A stretch of 64,000 bases of DNA from Streptomyces xanthii (GCF_014621695.1 NZ_CP061281.1:4588001-4652000), one strand, 5' to 3'. Numbered from the stretch's first letter, positions 47,008 through 57,099 are shown. Notes: a model not told the origin generated them from the sequence alone. A program made the numbers and translations.

Positions 47008-48401
47008 ACAGGCACGTGAACAGGCACCGGAGAGCCGGTGCGGCCGGCTGCGCCCTGATCCTGTCCGGTGCGGGGCTGTGGCTGGCCGCCGCCCCGGCGC
47101 AGGCGGCCACCTCCTCGTACCCGACGGAGTGCGTCCCGCCGGCGATCTCCGGTTTGCCCCCGATCCAGGGCACCACGGCGACCGACATCACCGCGCCGGC
47201 CACCGCGAAGGTCGGCGACGAGATCGACGTCGTGTGGAAGACGACGCAGGCCGCGTCCAAGAACCCGGACGTGCTCGACCTGGGCGCCGACACCGTCCAG
47301 CCGAGCGGCGTCATCAAGGTGGCCGGGGCGCAGACCGGCGACCTCAAGATGGAGGGCCCGCGCAAGAACCCGGCCATCCCCAAGGGCGCGCCGATGGTGC
47401 TGTCCGACATGACGGGCAAGCTCAAGCTCACCAAGCCGGGTGAGGTGACGCTGACCCCGGACGCGTACAACATCAACGTCAACAAGCCGATCTCCACCGA
47501 CACCAAGTGCAAGCCGACGGGCGCGGTCCCGAAGGCGGTCACCATCCAGGTGACCGACGGCGGCGGCACCTCCTCCGGCGGCACGAGCTCGGGCGGCACG
47601 TCCTCCGGCGGGACGGCCTCGGGGGGTTCGACGTCCGGCGGCAGCACGGCGGGCGGCATCTCGTCCGGCGGCACCTCGTCCGGCGGCGACACCGCCTCGG
47701 GCGGCACGGCCTCCGGCGGGTCCGCGTCCGGCGGCTCGGGCGGCGGCGACGGCGGCAAGACCGACTTCACCGGCAAGGAGGTCCAGATCCCCTACGAGTG
47801 CAAGACGCCCATCGGCGACAAGAACGCGACGTCCCCGGTGCAGATCAACGCCAAGAAGGACGGCGGGAACTACGCGCTCACCGTCCAGTTCAAGAAGGCC
47901 GTCATGGACAGCCCCGCCGACATCCCGGCCGACTCCGTGAAGCCGTCGATGGAGGTGAAGCTGGGCGGCGCCGACAAGGGCACCGTCCACGTCGAGGGCC
48001 CGACCAACAAGGAGCCGATCAAGTCCGGCGAGCCGATGACCATCCCGGACCTCACCGGCACCTACAAGCCGGGCGCCGACGGCAAGTCGACGCTGTCCCC
48101 GGGCGTCCTCACGGTGAAGGCGCTGGGCACGACGACCACCTGCACGCCGGCCAAGACGGAGGTCTCCCTGGAGATCGACACGGCGGCCCAGCCGGGCGGC
48201 GCGTCCGGCGGCACGAGCTCCGGCTCCGGCGGCGCCGCCGCGTCCGGCGGTTCGGCCTCCGGCACGAGCGGCGGCCTCGCCGAGACCGGAGCCTCGAACG
48301 ACGGCGCCCTGCGCGCCCTCGGTCTGGTGGCGGGCACGGTGATCCTGATGGGCGGAGCGGTCTTCACGTTCCTTCCCCGGGCCCGCCGGCTCAGGCGATA
48401 G
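47004..48401 (+). CDS. Sortase-anchored surface protein with two repeated domains (LAETG)
   Basis: A 465-residue exported protein. Signal peptide about residues 1-35. Domain 1 (ECVPPAISGLPPIQGTTATDITAPATAKVGDEIDVVWKTTQ, about 37-170) and domain 2 (YECKTPIGDKNATSPVQ ... GTTTTCTPA, about 270-390) are related to each other and to the protein encoded at 44198. A Gly/Ser/Thr linker of GGTSSGGTSSGG-type units joins them. The end is LAETG, a hydrophobic helix and RARRLRR, the class E sortase pattern in Streptomyces. GTG 47004 overlaps the upstream stop. Fourth operon gene. Confidence 0.88.
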   Translation: MNRHVNRHRRAGAAGCALILSGAGLWLAAAPAQAATSSYPTECVPPAISGLPPIQGTTATDITAPATAKVGDEIDVVWKTTQAASKNPDVLDLGADTVQPSGVIKVAGAQTGDLKMEGPRKNPAIPKGAPMVLSDMTGKLKLTKPGEVTLTPDAYNINVNKPISTDTKCKPTGAVPKAVTIQVTDGGGTSSGGTSSGGTSSGGTASGGSTSGGSTAGGISSGGTSSGGDTASGGTASGGSASGGSGGGDGGKTDFTGKEVQIPYECKTPIGDKNATSPVQINAKKDGGNYALTVQFKKAVMDSPADIPADSVKPSMEVKLGGADKGTVHVEGPTNKEPIKSGEPMTIPDLTGTYKPGADGKSTLSPGVLTVKALGTTTTCTPAKTEVSLEIDTAAQPGGASGGTSSGSGGAAASGGSASGTSGGLAETGASNDGALRALGLVAGTVILMGGAVFTFLPRARRLRR

Positions 48402-48557
48402 TCGTCACACCCAGAAACGGCCTCTGACCTGCTGCTTCTCGATAGGTTGAGCATGTTGCGCCTCGGGGGACAGAAGGCGGCCGCGTGCCGCGACGCGCAA
48501 CTCTGCGTGCTGCCCCCGAGACTGCTCACGACCAGTTGTGCAATCGGGGAGAACTCA

Positions 48558-48956
48558 GTGTTCCAGCAGGACAGTTCCGCAGTGCGTCCGCAGCTTCCGA
48601 AGTGGAAGCGTGTGGTGGGCGCAGCCATGATGCCGATCGTCGGCGCCGTCGCTCTCACCGCGTTCGGCGCCGGCCAGGCGCAGGCCGCGAGTTCCTTCTA
48701 CAAGTGCGACAAGCCCAGCATGTCTGCGGCGAAGAAGAAGGTGACCTCGTACTGCTACAAGATCAGCAGCGTCGGCGGTAAGAAGGCGAGCAAGCACCGT
48801 GCCAAGGCGCTGTGCGACCAGGACCGTGGTTCGGGCCCGTTCATCCACTCGGTACAGGTCACGGTCCACGGGCCGTGGGTCGCGCTGGGCAAGAAGTCCT
48901 CTGTGACGTGCCCGCTCCGCTCGACGCTCATCATGGGGTACTCCGAGAAGAAGTAG
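48558..48956 (+). CDS. Small secreted cysteine-containing protein
   Basis: A 132-residue protein. A signal peptide (RVVGAAMMPIVGAVALTAFGAGQAQA) leads to a mature domain of about 85 residues with four Cys (YKCDK, SYCYK, ALCDQ, VTCPL), likely two disulfides, and a basic surface. No family is recognised. GTG 48558 follows GGGGAGA; an ATG at 48447 would give a non-signal N-terminus. It lies 157 bases after the surface operon. Confidence 0.7.
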   Translation: MFQQDSSAVRPQLPKWKRVVGAAMMPIVGAVALTAFGAGQAQAASSFYKCDKPSMSAAKKKVTSYCYKISSVGGKKASKHRAKALCDQDRGSGPFIHSVQVTVHGPWVALGKKSSVTCPLRSTLIMGYSEKK

Positions 48957-48980
48957 CGCCCCCCCTGAGCAGTGAGGGAA

Positions 48981-49018
48981 ACAGAGTGGCCCGCCGGAAG
49001 ACCGGCGGGCCACTCTGT
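48981..49018 (+). terminator. Bidirectional terminator before the peptide transporter gene
   Basis: ACAGAGTGGCCCGCCGG and CCGGCGGGCCACTCTGT around a four-base loop between two convergent stops. Confidence 0.9.
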
Positions 49019-49043
49019 CGTGTCGGACGTCAGCGCTGTGCGA

Positions 49044-50564
49044 TCAGCGCACGCCGCCCATCAGCTCCTGCACCTTCTTGCGGTACATGAACACCGCGAT
49101 ACCCGCGACCGCTGCCAGTCCTGCCTGCAGCGCGATGATGCCGGTGCCGTTGAGGTCCACGCCGGCCAGCGAGAGCAGACCGGTGGTGCAGTCACCCGCG
49201 GTGACCGCGAGGAACCAGACACCCATCATCTGGGACGCGTACTTCTGCGGCGCCATCTTCGTCGTGACGGAGAGGCCGACCGGCGAGAGGCACAGCTCAC
49301 CGATGGTCTGGATCATGTAGATCGAGACCAGCCACATCGGCGACACCTTGCCGCCGTCGCCCGCCATGCCCATCGGGATGATGAAGACGAAGAAGGAGGC
49401 GCCGACGAGCACCAGACCCATCGCGAACTTCACGACGGTGCTGGGTTCCTGGTTCTTGCGGGCCAGCCACAGCCACAGCCAGGCGAAGACCGGGGCCAGC
49501 GCCATGACGTAGAGCGGGTTCAGGGACTGGTACCAGGTGGCCGAGAAGTCGATGCCGAGCACACTGCCGGCGGTCTTGCTGTCGGCGAAGAGCGACAGGG
49601 TGGAGCCACCCTGGTCGTAGATCATCCAGAAGACGGCGGCGGCCACGAAGAACCAGATGTAGCCGTTCATCTTCTTCTGCTCGGTACCGCTGAGGTCGCG
49701 GTCGCGCTTGATGCGGACGAGGACCGCCACCGGGATGACCAGACCGGCCAGCGTCAGCGGAACCAGCGCCCAGTTCAGCGTGTACACGCCGATCGCGATG
49801 ATGACCCCGTAGAACACCGCGGCCGCGATGACGACGCCGAGGACCTTGACCAGGATCGAGCGGCGCTCCTCCGGGCTCAGCGGGTTCGGGACGACGCTGC
49901 TCTTCGGGCTCAGGTTGCGCGTGCCGATGAGGAACTGGAGCAGGCCCAGGCCCATGCCGACGGCCGCCAGAGCGAAGCCGAAGTGCCAGTTGTGCTCCTT
50001 GCCGACCGTGCCGATCACGAACGGGGCGACGAAGGCACCGACGTTGATGCCGATGTAGAAGAGCGTGAAGCCACCGTCACGGCGCGGGTCGTCCGGACCG
50101 TCGTAGAGGTGCCCGACCATCGTGGAGATGTTGGCCTTGAGCAGACCGGAGCCGATCGCGACGAGGATCAGGCCGACGAAGAACATCGCCTGGCCGGGGA
50201 TCGCCAGCGAAAGGTGTCCGGCCATGATGACGAACCCGGCGACGGTGACCGTCTTGCGGGCACCCCAGACGCGGTCGCCGAACCAGCCGCCGGGCATGGC
50301 CATCAGATAGACCATGGACACGTAGACGGAGTAGATGGCCGTGGCCGTCGCCGCGGTCATCGCGAGACCGCCGCCCTGGCTGCCGGTTGCCGCGTCGGCA
50401 CCGCCGGAGACCAGGTAGTACACCAGAAGGGCGCGCATGCCGTAGTAGGAGAAACGCTCCCACATCTCGGTCATGAAGAGAGTGGCCAGTCCGCGGGGGT
50501 GGCCGAAGAAGGTCTTCTGCGGGCCAGCAGTGCTGGCCGCGTCCTTCGTGAGGCTGGACGCCAT
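49044..50564 (-). CDS. POT/PTR-family oligopeptide:H+ symporter
   Basis: A 506-residue, 12-14-helix major facilitator for di- and tripeptides. The PTR signature is FMTEMWERFSYYGMRALLVYYL; FYIGINVGAFVAPFVIG is the second family block and IGELCLSPVGLSVTTK a later one. ATG 50564 has GAGG eight bases upstream. A long open extension upstream to about 50759 lacks a ribosome site. A strong hairpin lies in the leader region. Confidence 0.92.
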   Translation of the reverse strand: MASSLTKDAASTAGPQKTFFGHPRGLATLFMTEMWERFSYYGMRALLVYYLVSGGADAATGSQGGGLAMTAATATAIYSVYVSMVYLMAMPGGWFGDRVWGARKTVTVAGFVIMAGHLSLAIPGQAMFFVGLILVAIGSGLLKANISTMVGHLYDGPDDPRRDGGFTLFYIGINVGAFVAPFVIGTVGKEHNWHFGFALAAVGMGLGLLQFLIGTRNLSPKSSVVPNPLSPEERRSILVKVLGVVIAAAVFYGVIIAIGVYTLNWALVPLTLAGLVIPVAVLVRIKRDRDLSGTEQKKMNGYIWFFVAAAVFWMIYDQGGSTLSLFADSKTAGSVLGIDFSATWYQSLNPLYVMALAPVFAWLWLWLARKNQEPSTVVKFAMGLVLVGASFFVFIIPMGMAGDGGKVSPMWLVSIYMIQTIGELCLSPVGLSVTTKMAPQKYASQMMGVWFLAVTAGDCTTGLLSLAGVDLNGTGIIALQAGLAAVAGIAVFMYRKKVQELMGGVR

Positions 50565-50779
50565 GGGTCGATCCTCGTGGGGTCTCGGGGGCACGCCGCC
50601 GGGTTCGGGACGTGTCCCCTGTGGGGTCTGGCCGGCACCGGTGTCCTGCCGCCCTCCCCACGCCCTGGGGGATCTGGTGCGGCGGGCCCGGGATCCATGC
50701 CCGGCGCGCTTCTTGCGCGCAGGGCCCGGCCACAGGTCATTCCATGTCGACGCTGACACTCGTCAGCTCACACAGGAAA

Positions 50780-50814
50780 GGGACCTTCAGTGCGCGGTGC
50801 GCTGCAAAGGTCCC
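50780..50814. promoter_or_regulatory. Strong hairpin in the POT gene leader
   Basis: GGGACCTT (50780-50787) and AAGGTCCC (50807-50814) enclose a GC-rich inner part. Read toward the POT gene, the right arm is followed by TTTCC. It lies in a 520-base gap (50565-51084). The gap also holds an AT-rich hairpin (GCTGAG...AATT...AATT...TCAGC, near 50906-50935), and no gene is supported there. Confidence 0.45.
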
Positions 50815-51084
50815 CCAGTAGTGCATCAGGCGTTGAGTCACCTTACGACACCACAGGGCGGGATATGGAAGGACTTGAGACATGGATCACAGGCCAGGAA
50901 GGAACCGCTGAGCGAATTCCAAGGCAATTCTCAGCTTCGCACCCCAGACCCGTAGGACGCGAACCCGGAGTATCAGGTTCCGTTCTGATCGCCGGGGCAG
51001 CGAGCCCTCGCGCGCGGTCAAGGCGGAGGTGATCTACGGCCGTTCCCCCCGCAGGCGTCCACCGGCGCGGACTACCATCACCCC

Positions 51085-51762
51085 ATGACCCGTGTACTGC
51101 TCGCCGAGGACGACGCGTCCATCTCGGAGCCGCTGGCCCGCGCCCTGCGCAGGGAGGGATACGAGGTCGAGGTCCGCGAGGACGGGCCCACCGCGCTCGA
51201 CGCCGGACTCCAGGGCAGCATCGACCTCGTCGTGCTCGACCTGGGGCTGCCCGGGATGGACGGCCTCGAAGTGGCCCGACGGCTGCGTGCCGAGGGGCAC
51301 ACGGTGCCGATCCTCATCCTGACCGCCCGCGCCGACGAGGTGGACACGGTCGTGGGCCTCGACGCGGGCGCCGACGACTACGTCACCAAGCCGTTCCGTC
51401 TCGCCGAACTGCTCGCCCGGGTCCGGGCCCTGCTGCGGCGCGGCTCCGCCGAGCCGAAGGAGGCGCCGGCCACGCACGGCGTCCGTATCGACGTCGAGTC
51501 GCACCGGGCCTGGATGGGCGAGGAGGAACTCCAGCTCACGGCGAAGGAGTTCGATCTCCTGCGGGTGCTCGTGCGGGACGCGGGGCGGGTCGTGACCCGG
51601 GACCAGCTCATGCGGGAGGTCTGGGACACGACGTGGTGGTCCTCGACCAAGACGCTCGACATGCACATCTCCTGGCTCAGGAAGAAGCTCGGCGACGACG
51701 CGGCGAATCCCCGGTACATCGCCACGGTGCGGGGTGTGGGTTTCCGCTTCGAAAAGAGCTGA
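51085..51762 (+). CDS. OmpR-family response regulator
   Basis: A 225-residue two-component regulator. Receiver domain (residues 1-120): acidic pair in LLAEDDASI, phosphoacceptor Asp52 in LVVLDLGLPGMDG, Thr in LILTARAD, Lys in VTKPF. The OmpR winged helix is about 135-222 (LTAKEFDLLRVLVRDAGRVVTRDQLMREVW ... HISWLRKKLGDD ... TVRGVGFRFE). It pairs with the histidine kinase gene 317 bases downstream, with repeats between them. Confidence 0.92.
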   Translation: MTRVLLAEDDASISEPLARALRREGYEVEVREDGPTALDAGLQGSIDLVVLDLGLPGMDGLEVARRLRAEGHTVPILILTARADEVDTVVGLDAGADDYVTKPFRLAELLARVRALLRRGSAEPKEAPATHGVRIDVESHRAWMGEEELQLTAKEFDLLRVLVRDAGRVVTRDQLMREVWDTTWWSSTKTLDMHISWLRKKLGDDAANPRYIATVRGVGFRFEKS

Positions 51763-51765
51763 CCG

Positions 51766-52012
51766 ATCCCCTGCGGGGCTTCGGCAAATCAAGCCCCTGC
51801 GGTGGTGCTGAGCGGGGCCTGGGCAAATCAAGCCCCTGCGGCGATTGAGCAGCGGGGTCCGGGGCGGAGCCCCGTGGCCTCAGCGCCGTAGGGGCTTCCC
51901 TGCCGATCGCGGCCTCAGCGCCGTCGTGGTTGCTCGCGCAGTTCCCCGCGCCCCTGAAGGCGCACTTCGTGCGCCCCAGGGGCCCGCTGGTCGCGCCCCG
52001 CGGTGGAGCCGC
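51766..52012 (+). repeat. Compound repeat block: family C array and family A copy (A5)
   Basis: Two direct copies of GGCAAATCAAGCCCCTGCGG (51783-51802 and 51822-51841) precede a GCGATTGAG-GGGGTCCGGGGCGGAGCCCCG unit, the same family as C1. A doubled GGCCTCAGCGCCGT follows. At 51934-52012 a family A end (GCGCAGTTCCCCGCGCCCC), GGCGCACTTCGTGCGCC and CTGGTCGCGCCCC follow. The block fills the 316-base gap between response regulator and kinase. Confidence 0.75.
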
Positions 52013-52078
52013 TGAACGGATACCGCCTGGCCCCGGGGCGGAGCCCCCATGGCCAGCTGATCCGGGACACTGAGGGGC

Positions 52079-53359
52079 ATGCGTCGCCGTCTGATCAATT
52101 CCACGCTCGCCGTCGTGCTCGTCGTGATCGCCGTGTTCGGGGTGAGCCTCGTCATCGTCGAGACCCGGACCATCACCAACAGCGCCCGGGAACGGGTGGA
52201 GTCGGAGGCGGTGCGGCTCGCCTCCATCGTGGACAGCCGGCTGCTCAGTGACGAGAAGGTCACCGTCGGCATCCTCAAGGACCAGGTCGCCATCGAGGAG
52301 CGGTACGCCGTCATCGAGATGCCTGGCCACCCGCCCCTCGAACTCGGCGAGAAGCCCGAGGGCGACGTCATCGCGTACACCGCGCCGGGGGAGCAGGGCG
52401 AGAAGGTCACCGTCGAGGAGCCCCGCTCGGCCGTCACCCAGGAGGTCGGCCGCACCCTGCTGATCATCGCCGGGGTCGCCCTGCTCGCCGTCGTCGCGGC
52501 CGTGCTGCTCGCCGTCCGCCAGGCCAACCGGCTGACCTCCCCGCTCACCGACCTCGCCTCCACCGCGGAGCGCCTCGGCTCCGGCGACCCCCGCCCCCGC
52601 CACAAGCGCTACGGCGTCCCCGAGCTGGACCGCGTCGCCGACGTCCTCGACGGCTCCGCCGAACGCATCGCCCGCATGCTCACCGCCGAGCGGCGCCTGG
52701 CCGCCGACGCCTCGCACCAGCTGCGCACCCCTCTCACGGCGCTGTCCATGCGTCTGGAGGAGATCACGATGACGGACGACCTGGACGAGGTGAAGGAGGA
52801 GGCGACGATCGCGCTGGCGCAGGTCGAGCGGCTCACCGACGTCGTCGAGCGGCTGCTCACCAACTCGCGCGACCCGCGCACCGGCTCGGCCGTCTCCTTC
52901 GACCTGGACGAGGTCATCAAGCAGCAGCTGGAGGAGTGGCGCCCCGCCTACCGCAGCGCGGGCCGCGCCATCGTCTCGTCCGGCAAGCGGCATCTGACGG
53001 CCGTCGGCACCCCGGGCGCCGTCGCCCAGGTCCTCGCCGCGCTGATCGAGAACTCGCTCATGCACGGCGGCGGCACCGTCGCCCTGCGCACCCGCGTCAC
53101 CGGCAACCAGGCGGTCATCGAGGTCACCGACGAGGGGCCCGGAGTCCCCTCCGAGCTGGGCTCGCGGATCTTCGAGCGGACCATCTCGGGCCGCAACTCG
53201 ACCGGCATCGGCCTGGCCGTCGCCCGCGACCTCGCCGAGGCGGACGGCGGCCGCCTGGAGATGCTGCAGGCGTCCCCGCCGGTCTTCGGCCTGTTCCTGT
53301 CGCGCACCCCGATGCGGAAGAACCAGGACGGCGACGAGGCCGGGCACACCATCCGGTAG
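52079..53359 (+). CDS. Sensor histidine kinase
   Basis: A 426-residue membrane kinase. Helix 1 (about residues 8-28), an exported sensor region (about 30-130), helix 2 (LLIIAGVALLAVVAAVLLAV), then HAMP. DHp domain has ADASHQLRTPLTALSMRLEEI with His213. The catalytic domain has N box LAALIENSLMHGGG, G1 VTDEGPGVP, F box and G2 NSTGIGLAVARDLAEADGG. It pairs with the upstream response regulator; signal unknown. ATG 52079 is taken as start. Confidence 0.9.
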   Translation: MRRRLINSTLAVVLVVIAVFGVSLVIVETRTITNSARERVESEAVRLASIVDSRLLSDEKVTVGILKDQVAIEERYAVIEMPGHPPLELGEKPEGDVIAYTAPGEQGEKVTVEEPRSAVTQEVGRTLLIIAGVALLAVVAAVLLAVRQANRLTSPLTDLASTAERLGSGDPRPRHKRYGVPELDRVADVLDGSAERIARMLTAERRLAADASHQLRTPLTALSMRLEEITMTDDLDEVKEEATIALAQVERLTDVVERLLTNSRDPRTGSAVSFDLDEVIKQQLEEWRPAYRSAGRAIVSSGKRHLTAVGTPGAVAQVLAALIENSLMHGGGTVALRTRVTGNQAVIEVTDEGPGVPSELGSRIFERTISGRNSTGIGLAVARDLAEADGGRLEMLQASPPVFGLFLSRTPMRKNQDGDEAGHTIR

Positions 53360-53375
53360 CGGACCGGGACTGCGG

Positions 53376-53906
53376 CTACTTCACGCGGTGGACGCTGCGG
53401 TCCCGCTGCTCAAGGAACGATTCGGCACTGGCCACGGCCTCCCGCGCCGGCAGCGCCCGGAACACCCAGGTCCGGTACGACCAGAAGCGGAACAGGGTCG
53501 CCAGACCCATGCCGAGGAACTTGAAGACGTTGCTCTGCAGCGGGCTGTCCCAGCCGAACCCGTACGTCGCCACGTACAGGACCCCGTTCTCGATCACCAG
53601 GCCCACCGCGCTGAACAGCAGGAACAGCGTCATCTCCTTCGCGCGGCCGCTCTTGTCCCGGTCGCGGTACGTGAAGTAGCGGAACCCCACGTAGTTGAAG
53701 GCGATGGCGACGACCGTCGCGATCACGCTGGCCCGCACGACCTGGAGGTCCGTGCCGTGGCGCATCAGGTTGAAGACGCCGAAGTTCACCAGGACGCCGA
53801 GCGCGCCCACGACCCCGAACTTGGCGATCTCCCGGAACAGTACGGCGAAGCGCCCGCGCAGCCCGCTCGGTCCGGACGGGGGAGTTCGCTCCGTGGTCGC
53901 TGTCAT
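53376..53906 (-). CDS. GtrA-family membrane protein
   Basis: A 176-residue protein with four hydrophobic helices and the GtrA marks FGVVGALGVLVNFGVFNLM, AIAFNYVGFRYFTYR and NVFKFLGMGLATLFRFWSYRTWVF. GtrA proteins help flip polyprenyl-linked sugars for cell-wall polymers or lipid glycosylation. The gene is convergent to the kinase gene and divergent from purK. Confidence 0.88.
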   Translation of the reverse strand: MTATTERTPPSGPSGLRGRFAVLFREIAKFGVVGALGVLVNFGVFNLMRHGTDLQVVRASVIATVVAIAFNYVGFRYFTYRDRDKSGRAKEMTLFLLFSAVGLVIENGVLYVATYGFGWDSPLQSNVFKFLGMGLATLFRFWSYRTWVFRALPAREAVASAESFLEQRDRSVHRVK

Positions 53907-54076
53907 GGTGCCGCCTCAGCCCCCGTAGTCCCCGCGAAATGGTCGGGCGGTCGGTCACAACCGCCCCGTCCATGCTAGCCAGCGACCCCCGTGAACGCCG
54001 GGAGACGCCCGGTGTGGAGGTTCCTCCAAAAGGTCGCCCGTGCGGGAACCGGCCGATTGGCCGATACCCTGAGGGT

Positions 54077-55216
54077 GTGACGTTTCCGGTAGTCGGCATG
54101 GTCGGCGGCGGCCAGCTCGCTCGTATGACACACGAAGCAGGCATCCCGCTCGGCATCAAGTTCAAGCTCCTCAGTGACACTCCTCAGGATTCCGCGGCGC
54201 AGGTCGTCAGCGAGGTCGTCGTCGGCGACTATCGCGACCTGGACACGCTGCGCGAGTTCGCGCGCGGCTGTGACGTGATCACCTTCGATCACGAGCACGT
54301 GCCCACCGAGCACCTGAAGGCCCTGGAGGCGGACGGCATACCCGTGCGCCCCGGACCCGACGCGCTCGTGCACGCCCAGGACAAGGGCGTCATGCGGGAG
54401 AAGCTCACCTCCATCGGCGTGCCCTGTCCGCGCCACCGCATCGTGACCGGCCCCGCCGACGTCACCGCGTTCGCGGAAGAGGGCGACGGTTACCCCGTCA
54501 TCCTCAAGACCGTGCGCGGCGGCTACGACGGCAAGGGCGTCTGGTTCGTGCGCTCCGAGGCGGACGCCGCCGACCCCTTCAAGGCCGGCGTGCCGGTCCT
54601 CGCCGAGGAGAAGGTCGACTTCCGCCGCGAGCTCGCGGCCAACGTCGTCCGCTCCCCGCACGGCCAGGCCGTCGCTTACCCCGTCGTCGAGTCCCAGCAG
54701 GTCGACGGCGTCTGCGACACCGTGATCGCCCCGGCCCCCGACCTCGACGAGGCCCTCGCGGGCGAGGCCCAGGAGCTGGCGCTGCGCGTCGCCCAGGAGC
54801 TCGGCGTCGTCGGCCACCTCGCGGTCGAGCTGTTCGAGACCCGCGACGGCCGCATCCTCGTCAACGAGCTGGCGATGCGCCCGCACAACTCCGGCCACTG
54901 GACCCAGGACGGCGCGATCACCTCGCAGTTCGCCAACCACGTGCGGGCCGTCCTCGACCTGCCGCTCGGCGACCCGCGCCCCCGCGCGACCTGGACCGTC
55001 ATGGCCAACGTCCTGGGCGGCGACTACCCGGACATGTACAGCGCCTACCTGCACTGCATGGCCCGCGACCCCCAGCTCAAGATCCACATGTACGGCAAGG
55101 ACGTGAAGCCCGGACGCAAGGTCGGCCACGTCAACACCTACGGCGACGACCTCGACGACGTGCTGGAGCGCGCCCGTCACGCAGCCGGATACCTGAGAGG
55201 GACCATCACCGAATGA
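54077..55216 (+). CDS. purK: 5-(carboxyamino)imidazole ribonucleotide synthase
   Basis: A 379-residue ATP-grasp enzyme that makes N5-CAIR from AIR, bicarbonate and ATP in purine synthesis. It has the pre-ATP-grasp fold ([17 protein letters not shown]), [46 protein letters not shown] and the family end [29 protein letters not shown] 54077 is chosen because it fits a leaderless promoter (TACCCT-N6-GTG); the frame is open upstream from 53939. purE overlaps its 3' end. Confidence 0.96.
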   Translation: MTFPVVGMVGGGQLARMTHEAGIPLGIKFKLLSDTPQDSAAQVVSEVVVGDYRDLDTLREFARGCDVITFDHEHVPTEHLKALEADGIPVRPGPDALVHAQDKGVMREKLTSIGVPCPRHRIVTGPADVTAFAEEGDGYPVILKTVRGGYDGKGVWFVRSEADAADPFKAGVPVLAEEKVDFRRELAANVVRSPHGQAVAYPVVESQQVDGVCDTVIAPAPDLDEALAGEAQELALRVAQELGVVGHLAVELFETRDGRILVNELAMRPHNSGHWTQDGAITSQFANHVRAVLDLPLGDPRPRATWTVMANVLGGDYPDMYSAYLHCMARDPQLKIHMYGKDVKPGRKVGHVNTYGDDLDDVLERARHAAGYLRGTITE

Positions 55217-55755
55217 GCCCCGAGAGCCCCTCGCGCCCCGTCGTCGGCATCGTCATGGGGTCGGACTCCGACTGGCCCGTCATGGAGGCCGCGGCCAAGG
55301 CCCTGGACGAGTTCGAGATCCCCTATGAGGTCGACGTCGTCTCCGCGCACCGCATGCCGCACGAGATGATCGCGTACGGCGAGCAGGCCGCGGGCCGCGG
55401 CCTCAAGGCGATCATCGCCGGCGCCGGCGGCGCCGCCCACCTGCCGGGCATGCTCGCCTCGGTGACCCCGCTGCCCGTCATCGGCGTCCCCGTCCCGCTC
55501 AAGTACCTCGACGGCATGGACTCCCTGCTCTCCATCGTGCAGATGCCCGCCGGCGTCCCCGTCGCCACCGTCTCGGTCGGCGGCGCGCGCAACGCGGGCC
55601 TGCTCGCCGCCCGCATGCTCGCCGCGCACGACGAGGACCTCCTCGCCCGCATGCGCGAGTTCCAGCAGGAGCTCAACGACCAGGCCACCGAGAAGGGCAA
55701 GCGCCTGCGGTCCAAGGTCGAAGGCGCGGGCGCCGGCTTCGGCTTCGGGAAGTGA
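55213..55755 (+). CDS. purE: N5-CAIR mutase
   Basis: A 180-residue enzyme that converts N5-CAIR to CAIR, class I PurE. Motifs: [45 protein letters not shown] and [25 protein letters not shown]. The length and lysine-rich tail are normal. ATG 55213 overlaps the purK stop, so the two are coupled. Confidence 0.96.
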   Translation: MSPESPSRPVVGIVMGSDSDWPVMEAAAKALDEFEIPYEVDVVSAHRMPHEMIAYGEQAAGRGLKAIIAGAGGAAHLPGMLASVTPLPVIGVPVPLKYLDGMDSLLSIVQMPAGVPVATVSVGGARNAGLLAARMLAAHDEDLLARMREFQQELNDQATEKGKRLRSKVEGAGAGFGFGK

Positions 55756-56957
55756 GCGGCATGACCGTCACACCCGAGGCCCTGGAGCAGGCCCGCGCCC
55801 TCCTCGCCGACTTCCCGGTCGTCGACGGGCACAACGACCTGCCGTGGGCGCTGCGCGAGCAGGTCACGTACGACATCGACGCGCGCGACATCGCCGCCGA
55901 CCAGAGCGCCCACCTGCACACCGACCTGGCCCGCCTGCGGGCCGGCGGTGTCGGCGCCCAGTTCTGGTCCGTGTACGTCCGCTCGGACATGGCCGGCGAC
56001 ACGGCGGTCAGCGCCACGCTGGAGCAGATCGACTGCGTCGACCAGCTGATCGCCCGCTACCCGGCCGACCTGCGCGCCGCGCTCACCGCCGCCGACATGG
56101 AGGCCGCCCGCGCCGAGGGCCGCATCGCCTCCCTCAAGGGCGCCGAGGGCGGCCACTCCATCAACAACTCGCTGGCCACGCTCCGCGCCCTGTACGCGCT
56201 CGGCGTGCGCTACATGACGCTCACCCACAACGACAACATCGCGTGGGCGGACTCGGCGACGGACGAGCCCGCCGTCGGCGGCCTGACCGCGTTCGGCCGC
56301 GAGGTCGTGCGCGAGATGAACCGCGAGGGCATGCTCGTCGACCTCTCGCACGTCGCCGCCACCACGATGCGCGCGGCGCTCGACGTGAGCGAGGCGCCGG
56401 TGATCTTCTCGCACTCGTCCTCGCGCGCCGTCTGCGACCACCCGCGCAACATCCCGGACGACGTCCTCGCCCGCCTCAAGGACAACGGGGGCGTGGCCAT
56501 GGCGACCTTCGTGCCGAAGTTCGTCCTCCAGGCCGCCGTCGACTGGACGGCGGCCGCCGACGAGAACCTGCGCGCCCACGGCTTCCACCACCTCGACACG
56601 TCCCCCGAGGCGATGAAGCTGCACCGCGCCTTCGAGGAGGCGCGCCCGCGCCCGGTCGCCACCGCCGCCACCGTCGCCGACCACCTCGACCACATGCGCG
56701 AGGTCGCCGGCGTCGACCACATCGGCATCGGCGGCGACTACGACGGCACCGCGTTCACCCCCGACGGCCTCGACGACGTCTCCGGCTACCCGAACCTGAT
56801 CGCGGAGCTCGTCACCCGAGGCTGGTCCCGGGACGACCTCGCCAAGCTCACCTGGCGCAACGCGGTCCGTGTGCTCGGCGACGCCGAGTCCGTCGCCCGC
56901 GACCTCCAGGGCAGGCGGGGCCCGTCGAACGCGACGCTGGAACAGCTCGACGCGTAG
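55752..56957 (+). CDS. Membrane dipeptidase (peptidase M19)
   Basis: A 401-residue zinc dipeptidase. The metal ligands are present: [10 protein letters not shown] (His27, Asp29), the glutamate region [25 protein letters not shown] and GIGGDYDG. It cleaves dipeptides, often with D-amino acids, and may recycle cell-wall material. The start is GTG 55752, overlapping the purE stop, or ATG 55761. A related but degenerate copy follows. Confidence 0.9.
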   Translation: MSGMTVTPEALEQARALLADFPVVDGHNDLPWALREQVTYDIDARDIAADQSAHLHTDLARLRAGGVGAQFWSVYVRSDMAGDTAVSATLEQIDCVDQLIARYPADLRAALTAADMEAARAEGRIASLKGAEGGHSINNSLATLRALYALGVRYMTLTHNDNIAWADSATDEPAVGGLTAFGREVVREMNREGMLVDLSHVAATTMRAALDVSEAPVIFSHSSSRAVCDHPRNIPDDVLARLKDNGGVAMATFVPKFVLQAAVDWTAAADENLRAHGFHHLDTSPEAMKLHRAFEEARPRPVATAATVADHLDHMREVAGVDHIGIGGDYDGTAFTPDGLDDVSGYPNLIAELVTRGWSRDDLAKLTWRNAVRVLGDAESVARDLQGRRGPSNATLEQLDA

Positions 56958-56981
56958 GGCATCGCAGGGCATTTCCTGAGG

Positions 56982-57023
56982 AACGGGTGAGGGCGCCGGA
57001 AATTCGGCGCCCTCACCCGTTCG
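56982..57023 (+). terminator. Terminator between the two M19 genes
   Basis: GAACGGGTGAGGGCGCCG and CGGCGCCCTCACCCGTTC flank GAAATT. Confidence 0.85.
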
Positions 57024-57099
57024 CGCTACTCACCGCGAAACCCTGCCGCACCGCGTGCCACGGTGGTCCGAACGCTTCACCGAATTAAGCAGGACCCTC

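Noticed and set aside
47560..47760. Short tandem units in DNA that might be a CRISPR array
   Set aside because: The units encode a Gly/Ser/Thr linker (GGTSSGG) in frame and have no spacers; no cas genes are present.
50565..50759. N-terminal extension of the peptide transporter to a start at 50759
   Set aside because: The added residues are Arg/Gly/Pro-rich, precede the normal family N-terminus and have no ribosome binding site.
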